Assembly: GCA_937967805.1 (NCBI GenBank)
Contig: CALBTC010000053.1
Coordinates: 1-11,648 of the forward strand
Length of the DNA: 11,648 nt
From: an uncultured Anaerolineaceae bacterium
Lineage (GTDB): Bacteria; Chloroflexota; Anaerolineae; Promineifilales; Promineifilaceae
Direction: 5' to 3'
Within the stretch, counting starts at the first letter, position 1, and each line of letters starts with the position of its first letter. This document shows positions 1 through 4,992 of this stretch, in pieces. The position numbers and the translations under genes are program-made. The notes below the pieces were generated by a model. That model was not told where the DNA came from, searched no databases, and worked only from the letters and a program-made list of their open reading frames with translations.

Positions 1-77
1 TGGGAAATCGCATGCGTTATCTACTGCGTTAACTTTGTATTATAGGGTGCAAATGAACGCAGATTTTTCTCTCTTTT

Positions 78-115
78 CTCTGTGTAACTCTGTGGCTTCT
101 CTGTGAAACTTTGTG
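78..115. repeat. Phased CTCTGTG repeat upstream of purN
   Basis: CTCTGTG occurs at 78-84, 88-94 and 99-105, with a variant CTTTGTG at 109-115, so the units are 10, 11 and 10 bases apart. The tract is pyrimidine-rich on this strand and ends 23 bases before the purN start. From memory, tracts of this CTCTGTG or CACAGAG type recur between genes in several environmental bacterial lineages, so this may be one copy of a dispersed family. That cannot be checked here. Bases 1-77 hold no gene; TATTAT at 38-43 could be a weak -10 box, but I see no matching -35. Confidence 0.55.
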
Positions 116-138
116 TTCCTTGTTTTGGAGATATTTGA

Positions 139-738
139 ATGAAACCTCCCCGGTTAGTTATCTTGATTTCTGGGTCTGGCAGCAATTTGCAGGCGATTTT
201 GGATGCGGTGGCCGATGGGCGGATATTGGCCGTTCCCACTCTTGTCGTTTCCAATTGTAAAGATGCCTATGGGCTGGTGCGTGCCAAAAATGCGGGTGTG
301 CCGACGGCCTATTTTCCCTTTAAGCCATATCGGGAGGCAGGAAAATCGCGGGAAGCGTATGATGCAGATCTGGCGGAGTTGATACGGCCGTACCAACCCG
401 ATCTCATCATTCTGGCCGGCTGGATGCACATTCTCACCGCTGCGTTTTTGGATCATTTTCCCAAGAAGGTCATCAATTTGCATCCCGCCTTGCCGGGGCA
501 GTTTGCCGGCACCCACGCCATCCAGCGCGCTTACGAAGCATACCAGCGCGGCGAAATTGAGCACACCGGCTGCATGGTTCACTTTACGATTCCCGAAGTA
601 GACGCCGGTCCGGTGATTGCCCAGACTGAGGTGCCCATCCTGCCCACAGACAGCCTGGCCGACCTGGAAGCGCGGATGCACCAGACGGAACATGAGGTGT
701 TGGTTACGGCCGTACAAGCTGTTTTAGCCGGGGATTAA
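139..738 (+). CDS. purN: Phosphoribosylglycinamide formyltransferase PurN
   Basis: This is GAR transformylase, the third step of de novo purine synthesis. It moves a formyl group from 10-formyltetrahydrofolate to glycinamide ribonucleotide in the cytoplasm. The N-terminus has the nucleotide-binding SGSGSNLQAI loop (residues 11-20). The catalytic triad is visible as Asn113 and His115 in INLHPALPG and Asp155 in PEVDAGPVI, matching Asn106, His108 and Asp144 of the E. coli enzyme. The length of 199 residues is close to the usual 190-215. The ATG is preceded by GGAG at 127-130 with an 8-base spacer, which supports this start. No other purine gene is visible, so it is either a single gene or the last gene of an operon that begins outside the window. 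It is followed by 103 bases holding the yebC promoter. Confidence 0.95.
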   Translation: MKPPRLVILISGSGSNLQAILDAVADGRILAVPTLVVSNCKDAYGLVRAKNAGVPTAYFPFKPYREAGKSREAYDADLAELIRPYQPDLIILAGWMHILTAAFLDHFPKKVINLHPALPGQFAGTHAIQRAYEAYQRGEIEHTGCMVHFTIPEVDAGPVIAQTEVPILPTDSLADLEARMHQTEHEVLVTAVQAVLAGD

Positions 739-775
739 CCGTTCATTTTCCTGCTATCATCCCTCCTGGTGACTG

Positions 776-784
776 TGTTATAAT
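776..784 (+). promoter_or_regulatory. Extended -10 promoter of yebC-ruvC
   Basis: TGTTATAAT reads as an extended -10 element: TG, one base, then a perfect TATAAT at 779-784. No good -35 hexamer lies 16-18 bases upstream, which is common for extended -10 promoters. Transcription would start near 791, giving a leader of about 50 bases that carries GGAG ahead of the yebC ATG at 842. Confidence 0.6.
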
Positions 785-841
785 ACGTCTTCAAAATCCC
801 AATTAATGGATAAACTTTTCGTATAAAGTTGGAGAGAAACT

Positions 842-1591
842 ATGTCTGGACATTCTAAGTGGTCCACCATCAAACATAAAAAGGCGGCTACCGACAAAAA
901 GCGCGGCAAGATTTTTACGCAGCTTACCAAAGAGTTAACCATTGCGGCTCGTGAAGGCGGCGGCGATCCTGGTTTTAACACCCGGCTGGCATTGGCTATT
1001 GACAAAGCTAAAGCGGCCAACATGCCCAAAGACAACATCGAGCGGGCCATTAAGCGAGGCACCGGTGAACTGGAAGGCGCCGAGCTATTTGAGCTGATGT
1101 ATGAAGCGTACGCGCCCAACGGCATTGGCCTGTTGGTTGAAGTGGTGACCGACAACAAAAACCGTGCTGTAGCAGATTTGCGCCATGCCTTAAATAAAAA
1201 TGGGGGCAACATGGCCGAAGGTGGTGCTGTTTCCTGGCAATTTACCCGCAAAGGGTACATTGCCGTAGACGGCAACGTTGATCAGGATGAGCTGTTCCTG
1301 GTGGCGGCCGATGCCGGTGCTGAAGATATTCAGTTTGACGACGAGGTAGCCGAAGTGTATACGGAACTGGAAAACTTCCAGGCGGTGCGCGAAGCAATTA
1401 AAGATGCGGGCATGGAGGTGGAAGAAGCCAGCATGGTGTACGAGCCGAACAACCCCATCGAGCTGACCCAGGCTGAGGCCCTCCAGGTGATGAGGGTCAT
1501 CGAAATTATTGAAGACCTGGATGATGTGCAAAATGTCTACTCTACGCTGGAAATTAGCGATGCAGCCATCGCGGCGATGGAAGCAGCTTAG
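842..1591 (+). CDS. yebC: YebC/PmpR family protein (TACO1 family)
   Basis: This cytoplasmic protein belongs to the YebC/TACO1 family. Family members were first described as DNA-binding regulators (PmpR) and more recently linked to translation of difficult sequences such as polyproline stretches. The hallmark N-terminus MSGHSKWSTIKHKK, followed by the basic segment around KKRGKIF, is present, as is the later GPN-like segment NGIGLLVEVVTDN. At 249 residues it matches the family's usual length. GGAG lies 9-12 bases before the ATG. The TAG stop shares its last base with the GTG start of ruvC, so the two are translationally coupled. The yebC-ruvC order is conserved in many bacteria. Confidence 0.95.
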   Translation: MSGHSKWSTIKHKKAATDKKRGKIFTQLTKELTIAAREGGGDPGFNTRLALAIDKAKAANMPKDNIERAIKRGTGELEGAELFELMYEAYAPNGIGLLVEVVTDNKNRAVADLRHALNKNGGNMAEGGAVSWQFTRKGYIAVDGNVDQDELFLVAADAGAEDIQFDDEVAEVYTELENFQAVREAIKDAGMEVEEASMVYEPNNPIELTQAEALQVMRVIEIIEDLDDVQNVYSTLEISDAAIAAMEAA

Positions 1592-2079
1592 TGCGTATTT
1601 TGGGATTGGACCCCGGCACGGCGACCACCGGGTATGGCATTGTGGATGTGGCAGAGGGGGAATTTACGGCCGTCACCTACGGCGTCATCAAAACCTCGGC
1701 CAGAATGGAAATGCCCCGGCGTTTGCAGCAAATCGAGCAGGAATTACAGCAGTTAATCGACGAATACCAGCCGGACAGCGTGGGCATTGAAGAGGTCTTT
1801 TTTGGCCGCAATGTGACCACGGCTATCACCGTAGGGCAGGCGCGCGGCGTGCTGCTGCTGACGGTGGCCAACGCCGGGCTGCCCATTGGTGAATATTCGC
1901 CACCCAAAATTAAAGATGCGGTTACCGGCTACGGCAAGGCAGACAAGGCCCAGGTGCAGCTCATGGTGCGCAATTTGCTCGCCCTGGAAGAAACGCCCCG
2001 CCCCGATGACGCCGCCGATGGCCTGGCGGTGGCCATCACCCATTACCATTACCAGCGGTTTGAATCACTTTATGACTAA
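1591..2079 (+). CDS. ruvC: Holliday junction endonuclease RuvC
   Basis: RuvC resolves Holliday junctions by paired symmetric nicks, acting with the RuvAB branch-migration motor. The sequence starts RILGLDPGTATTGYG, giving the first catalytic aspartate at residue 7. Acidic residues Glu67/Glu68 (GIEEVFFGRN) and the C-terminal PRPDDAADGLAVAITH with Asp139/Asp140/Asp143 complete the RNase H-like active site. The length of 162 residues is typical. The start is GTG at 1591, overlapping the yebC stop (TAGTG). This is the only start that keeps the first catalytic motif at the usual distance. ruvA is not next: it lies 6.4 kb downstream, beyond an accessory cassette, and a strong terminator follows ruvC at 2102-2132. 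Confidence 0.96.
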   Translation: MRILGLDPGTATTGYGIVDVAEGEFTAVTYGVIKTSARMEMPRRLQQIEQELQQLIDEYQPDSVGIEEVFFGRNVTTAITVGQARGVLLLTVANAGLPIGEYSPPKIKDAVTGYGKADKAQVQLMVRNLLALEETPRPDDAADGLAVAITHYHYQRFESLYD

Positions 2080-2101
2080 GGCGCAACAACAAGTTAGCGG
2101 C

Positions 2102-2132
2102 AAAAAAGCGTGCCACTGAGGCACGCTTTTTT
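2102..2132. terminator. Bidirectional intrinsic terminator
   Basis: A perfect 13-bp stem pairs 2102-2114 (A6 then GCGTGCC) with 2120-2132 (GGCACGC then T6), around the loop ACTGA. Because it has A's on the left and T's on the right, it works as a Rho-independent terminator in both directions. It closes yebC-ruvC on the plus strand and the convergent operon of 2254-4880 on the minus strand. Confidence 0.9.
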
Positions 2133-2141
2133 TGTGGGTCG

Positions 2142-2250
2142 TTAGAGAAGATTCGGCACTTTATGACGCCTGCAACGCGCCCAAATGACGTAATCTTCAG
2201 CCAGAACTTCGTCAGCTGCATCCAGATTGCCATCCACAGACCATCCCAAC
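2142..2250 (-). pseudogene. Possible SnoaL/NTF2-like gene fragment
   Basis: In the space between the lipoprotein gene and the terminator, one minus-strand frame reads SVDGNLDAADEVLAEDYVIW, then loses resemblance and stops at TAA 2144-2142. The pattern of a small residue, GNLDAADEVLA, then DYV with an aromatic residue is what the first helix and turn of SnoaL-like (NTF2-fold) proteins look like. No ATG with a ribosome site precedes it (a GTG is present) and the ORF is only about 36 codons, far below the roughly 130 of an intact domain. I read it as the 5' relic of a deleted gene. A chance resemblance remains possible. Confidence 0.4.
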
Positions 2251-2253
2251 CCT

Positions 2254-3096
2254 TTAATTCACGGTAAACTCTTGCACCATGCCCATAGCTGCATGGGGCA
2301 CGCCGCTGTCTTCAGCCGGGTGGAAACAGATCAGGGCGTAGGTCTCGCCGGACTCGAATTCGGCCGTGAAGTAACCCGTTTCGCCGGGATCAATCACCTG
2401 CAAGCCGCCGATGGGTTGGCCAGGGGGCGGTCCAGGCGGGGCATCTGGCGCGAAGGCAGCCATGAAATCCTGGACTGTGGCGCCGGGGGCCAGTTTGACG
2501 ACGGCCACTTCATGTGCTTCGGAGCCGGCATTCTCAACGCGAATAGTATGGCTGCCGGACGTGATCGGTTCTGAGAGCGTGAAGTTATAATCTGCCAACG
2601 TCATGGTCAAGTCAGCTTCTACCGGTTCCTCGGCGATGGGGTTGTCAACGGCCGTAACCGTTACCGGTTTCATCATGCCGTGGGCCGCATGGGGTACGCC
2701 TTCCGCATCAGGTATGACGCAGACGAACACATAGTTGCCTTCCTCCAGCTTCACCGTGGCCGCGCCGCTCTCGCCGGGAACAAAAACACCGGGACCCCCA
2801 TCGTAAGAGAGCCACTTGGGTGGATGATCCGGATTCTCCTGCATGGCGGCAATCAGATCGTCCATTGTTTTGTCCGACGGTAGTTTAAGGAGCTGGCCGT
2901 GGTGCAGTTCCGTCCCGTCGTTTTGCAGGGTAATGCGGTTCCAGCCGGCGGGCAGCGTGTCTGGCCCTTCAAAAGTGTACTCAGTAGCCACAAACGTGGC
3001 TTCGTGAATCTCCGGCTGCTGTTGGCAGGCGCTCAGCGCCAGGGCCAGCAACAACATCAAAATAAGGACAATAAGCTGTTTACAATAACGATACAT
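2254..3096 (-). CDS. Lipoprotein with two cupredoxin-like domains
   Basis: This is a secreted, lipid-anchored protein of 280 residues. Residues 8-20 form a hydrophobic signal segment and LSAC at 21-24 is a lipobox, so Cys24 should carry the lipid. The rest is an internal duplication. Domain 1 (about 31-150) and domain 2 (about 160-280) share the order YxF, a His-containing strand, a VPHAAxGM loop and a closing TV strand. Each copy keeps a candidate type-1 copper set: His65/66, Cys126, His136 and Met141/142 in the first; His195, Cys257, His268 and Met271/273 in the second. Copper binding and electron transfer are therefore plausible but unproven; the fold could also be structural. It is the last gene of the minus-strand operon. 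The ATG at 3096 has GGAGG 8 bases upstream, which makes it a better start than the in-frame TTG at 3111 that lies within that ribosome site. Confidence 0.8.
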   Translation of the reverse strand: MYRYCKQLIVLILMLLLALALSACQQQPEIHEATFVATEYTFEGPDTLPAGWNRITLQNDGTELHHGQLLKLPSDKTMDDLIAAMQENPDHPPKWLSYDGGPGVFVPGESGAATVKLEEGNYVFVCVIPDAEGVPHAAHGMMKPVTVTAVDNPIAEEPVEADLTMTLADYNFTLSEPITSGSHTIRVENAGSEAHEVAVVKLAPGATVQDFMAAFAPDAPPGPPPGQPIGGLQVIDPGETGYFTAEFESGETYALICFHPAEDSGVPHAAMGMVQEFTVN

Positions 3097-3104
3097 GTGA
3101 ATTT

Positions 3105-3109
3105 CCTCC
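3105..3109 (-). promoter_or_regulatory. Ribosome binding site fixing the lipoprotein start
   Basis: GGAGG on the minus strand sits 8 bases before ATG 3096. It selects that ATG over the TTG at 3111 and gives the N-terminus MYRYCK, a normal lipoprotein signal. Confidence 0.75.
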
Positions 3110-3149
3110 AAGTGTAAGTAAGTTTAATTAATTTAGTTTGAACCTTTGA

Positions 3150-3722
3150 TCAACCCGAACGAATCATTGCGAGTCCCATCAGGAACGTGAGAATGTAATA
3201 GAGAAATGGCGGCACATCCTTCAAGAGCAGGTAAAGTAAGAACAGCAAAACCACCCCGCCGATGACCGTCCAGCCGATCCAGCCTGGCATTTCTGAACGC
3301 AGCAGCATAAATCCGACAGCAGCTAATCCAGCCTGGGTCAAGAAGGTATAAACGATGAAAGGCCAGGCGGGCAGCAAACCCTCAACGAAAGCTGTCGCAT
3401 CCACCGCCCGTAGAAAAACGTGCCATGCCCAAAGGGCTGCGCCGATGAGAATGGCTGCTGAACCCAGGTAAGCCAGCCCTGAACCAGGCAGTTTCCGCAA
3501 GTAATAGGCAGCCAGGCCAATCCCGACGGCTGTGACGATGGCACCTAAGGCAAAAAAGATCTGACTGACCGTCCAGGCTCTCTGGTCATTGAGAACGATT
3601 TCCATCCGCCTGGCAACATTGCGTTCAGTGAAAAATGCTAGGGAAATTGGCGAAAAAGCGGCTACTTGGAAAAGGATCGATCCAACGATAAGCACGATTG
3701 CAGCAAATTTTTGTATGTTCAT
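3150..3722 (-). CDS. Six-helix integral membrane protein, function unknown
   Basis: The 190-residue product is strongly hydrophobic, with about six predicted membrane segments near residues 6-28, 52-73, 83-105, 120-140, 146-167 and 170-187. A short loop after the first segment is charged (around ERNVARRMEIVLND). I do not recognise a family with certainty; it looks like the small uncharacterised membrane proteins (DUF4386-like in appearance) found beside regulators. No catalytic motif, cysteine pair or heme-binding pattern stands out. The ATG at 3722 is preceded by AAAGGA, and the gene lies 41 bases after the SRPBCC gene and 53 bases before the lipoprotein start, which suggests one transcript. 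A partnership with the lipoprotein at the membrane is an inference from position only. Confidence 0.7.
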   Translation of the reverse strand: MNIQKFAAIVLIVGSILFQVAAFSPISLAFFTERNVARRMEIVLNDQRAWTVSQIFFALGAIVTAVGIGLAAYYLRKLPGSGLAYLGSAAILIGAALWAWHVFLRAVDATAFVEGLLPAWPFIVYTFLTQAGLAAVGFMLLRSEMPGWIGWTVIGGVVLLFLLYLLLKDVPPFLYYILTFLMGLAMIRSG

Positions 3723-3763
3723 GACATCCTTTACGTTACATTTCTCTCTGGCGAGCGCAGCGT

Positions 3764-4237
3764 TTATATTACTGCCTCCCTCACGGGTTCTGACTCCAGA
3801 ATTTGCTTTAAGTTTGCAAACTGCTTACGCAGCTCGTGCTGTACTTCTTTGGCAATAGAGCGCTTTAAGAACAGTCCGGGGATGCGCAGCCAGCGCTCAA
3901 AGGTGATCTGGCTGGTCTGCGTCAGACGCGTGGCGCCGTTGACCGGCTCCAGTTCGTACGTACCGTGAAGCGTGTGACCACTGTCGGTCATCACCCATTT
4001 AAGGAGGCGAGGCGGCTCATAGGCCACAACTTCTACGCTGGCGTCGAACTTCATGCCGCCGGGGGTGTGGAACATGCGGTACCTGGCGCCCACGCCTGGC
4101 CCACTGCCGGCAATCTGCTCCATCTTTTTCACTGCCGGGCACCATTGCACGTCCTTTCGGCTGTCACTGATAAAGGCGAAGACCTCTTCGATGGGTCGAT
4201 TGATTGTTGTGCTTTCGCAAACGGTAAATGTAAACAT
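3764..4237 (-). CDS. SRPBCC (START/polyketide cyclase-like) family protein
   Basis: This 157-residue cytoplasmic protein has the layout of the SRPBCC fold, which forms a deep pocket for hydrophobic small molecules. It opens with the strand TVCESTTINRPIEEVFAFIS, typical of the family's first strand and helix. Next come a conserved W-x-P (QWCPAV), a GVGARYRM strand, the PPRLLKW strand and a long C-terminal helix with KEVQHELRKQFANLKQ. It probably binds or modifies a lipid or aromatic ligand, but no catalytic residue can be named. The ATG has AAAGGAGA at 4243-4250 ahead of it, inside the 15-base gap after the NTF2-like gene, so the two are in one operon. Together with the NTF2-like neighbour it gives the operon two ligand-pocket folds. 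Confidence 0.85.
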   Translation of the reverse strand: MFTFTVCESTTINRPIEEVFAFISDSRKDVQWCPAVKKMEQIAGSGPGVGARYRMFHTPGGMKFDASVEVVAYEPPRLLKWVMTDSGHTLHGTYELEPVNGATRLTQTSQITFERWLRIPGLFLKRSIAKEVQHELRKQFANLKQILESEPVREAVI

Positions 4238-4252
4238 GATGCTCTCCTTTGC

Positions 4253-4828
4253 CTATGCCGACCAAAATGCATCAATTGCGTCCTGGTCTTCCTGTAGATT
4301 GCGTCCTTCCACGATCTGCCCGTCGCGCACGCGGAAAATCCAGCCGGCCATGCCTTTGTACTCCAGACCCTGGCGACGGCCGTATGCCGTCCAGACAGCC
4401 ACAACGTGTTCGTCGCCGCCGCTAAGCAGCGCCTTCAGGTCAATCCGCTGTGAGCCGCCGCTGAGTTGGCCCATGTGTCGGAAAAAGCCGCCAATCGCTT
4501 CCTTGCCCCGGTACTCGCCGGCAATCGGGCTACTGCCGGGGACGTAGAAGACGGCGTCGTCGGCAATCAGTGCCATCAGGGCGCCCGGATTTCCTTGATT
4601 AAACGCGTCAATCCCTTTCCTTATTAGAGCTACATTGGGATGTTCAGCCATCGCTGCCTCCTTGCCTGGGTAGGTGATGTGATCCAGGTAGCTAAACAGG
4701 CTTTCTACACTGGCAAAGCCGCGCCGCTTGCCGGTTGCCGCCGTCTCTAACAGAACGCGCCAAGGGGCGTCGGCCGTTTCCCGCCACAGGCGCAGCAAGA
4801 ATGCCTGGTAAAGCCTTTTCTCTGGCAT
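4253..4828 (-). CDS. Small LRLWR domain joined to an NTF2-like (SnoaL-type) protein
   Basis: The open frame encodes 191 residues from ATG 4828. A GTG at 4858 would add ten more. Residues about 7-50 form a small domain with FLLRLWRE, WRVLLETAATG and RRGFASVESLFSYL. From memory, this resembles a short, usually stand-alone hypothetical protein common in Chloroflexota. From residue 60 a complete NTF2-like domain follows (about 132 residues): a helix with IRKGIDAFNQGN, a DDAVFYVPG strand, GEYRGKEAIGGFF, and a closing strand with FRVRDGQIVEGRNL. It is probably a ligand-binding or isomerase-like protein. A strong AAGGAGG lies 5 bases before ATG 4651 (residue 60), so the NTF2 domain may also, or only, be made separately. 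The linker reads DHITYPGKEAA with no stop. It is the first sizeable gene of the minus-strand operon. Confidence 0.75.
   Translation of the reverse strand: MPEKRLYQAFLLRLWRETADAPWRVLLETAATGKRRGFASVESLFSYLDHITYPGKEAAMAEHPNVALIRKGIDAFNQGNPGALMALIADDAVFYVPGSSPIAGEYRGKEAIGGFFRHMGQLSGGSQRIDLKALLSGGDEHVVAVWTAYGRRQGLEYKGMAGWIFRVRDGQIVEGRNLQEDQDAIDAFWSA
4657..4663 (-). promoter_or_regulatory. Internal ribosome binding site for a separate NTF2-like product
   Basis: AAGGAGG followed by CAGCG and ATG (4651-4649) is the best Shine-Dalgarno in the window after the one at 4889. It lies inside the longer reading frame exactly at the boundary between the small domain and the NTF2-like domain. This suggests that a 132-residue NTF2-like protein (4253-4651) is initiated here. 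Confidence 0.65.
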
Positions 4829-4829
4829 C

Positions 4830-4880
4830 CTATTCCTTATAAGCTCGTTCCGGTTCACTAACGAAAGTTGTGTAGGACAT
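4830..4880 (-). CDS. 16-codon leader ORF at the head of the operon
   Basis: An ATG at 4880 follows a near-perfect Shine-Dalgarno (AAAAGGAGG, 4889-4897) through a spacer of eight T's. It opens a frame of 16 codons (MSYTTFVSEPERAYKE) that ends in TAG two bases before ATG 4828 of the next gene. The site is far stronger than that of the larger gene, so the peptide is likely translated and may couple ribosomes to it. It shows no amino-acid run typical of an attenuator. Alternatively, it could be the true N-terminus of the downstream protein cut off by a frameshift. Confidence 0.5.
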   Translation of the reverse strand: MSYTTFVSEPERAYKE

Positions 4881-4940
4881 AAAAAAAACCTCCTTTTGTT
4901 CGGGTTGATAATTGTTTACGCTTTGAGGATAGGAAACGGC

Positions 4941-4959
4941 CGTAACGAAAACGTAACGA
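4941..4959. promoter_or_regulatory. 11-bp-phased direct repeat, candidate SARP operator
   Basis: CGTAACGA occurs at 4941-4948 and 4952-4959, an 11-bp period (7-base unit, 4-base spacer). SARP regulators such as ActII-ORF4 bind heptamer repeats with just this one-turn spacing upstream of the -10 box. The second copy ends 17 bases before the TATAAT of the regulator gene, longer than the roughly 8 bases classically seen. A third unit at 4963-4969 is not recognisable. The site lies between the divergent operon and the regulator, so it could serve both. The first copy overlaps an ACGGCCGT palindrome (4936-4943). Confidence 0.45.
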
Positions 4960-4973
4960 GAGCAGCCGACCTC

Positions 4974-4982
4974 TGGTATAAT
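4974..4982 (+). promoter_or_regulatory. Extended -10 promoter of the SARP-type regulator
   Basis: TGGTATAAT gives TG, one base and a perfect TATAAT (4977-4982). Transcription should begin near 4989, so an ATG at 4981 would lie upstream of the transcript. This points to ATG 4993 as the start, on a leaderless or nearly leaderless message. No clear -35 is present, which fits either an extended -10 promoter or one helped by an activator bound at 4941-4959. Confidence 0.6.
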
Positions 4983-4992
4983 GATCGTCACA

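Noticed and set aside
154..717. Minus-strand open frame opposite purN
   Set aside because: Full overlap with a complete purN with all catalytic residues in place; no supporting start signal.
2227..2574. Plus-strand open frame opposite the lipoprotein gene
   Set aside because: Antisense to the duplicated cupredoxin domains, which are clearly the coding strand (signal peptide, lipobox, ribosome site).
3149..3160. 12-base sequence ATCAACCCGAAC repeated in inverted orientation at 4898-4909
   Set aside because: Several shared 12-mers are expected by chance in a window of this size, and one copy spans a stop codon. There is no flanking similarity.
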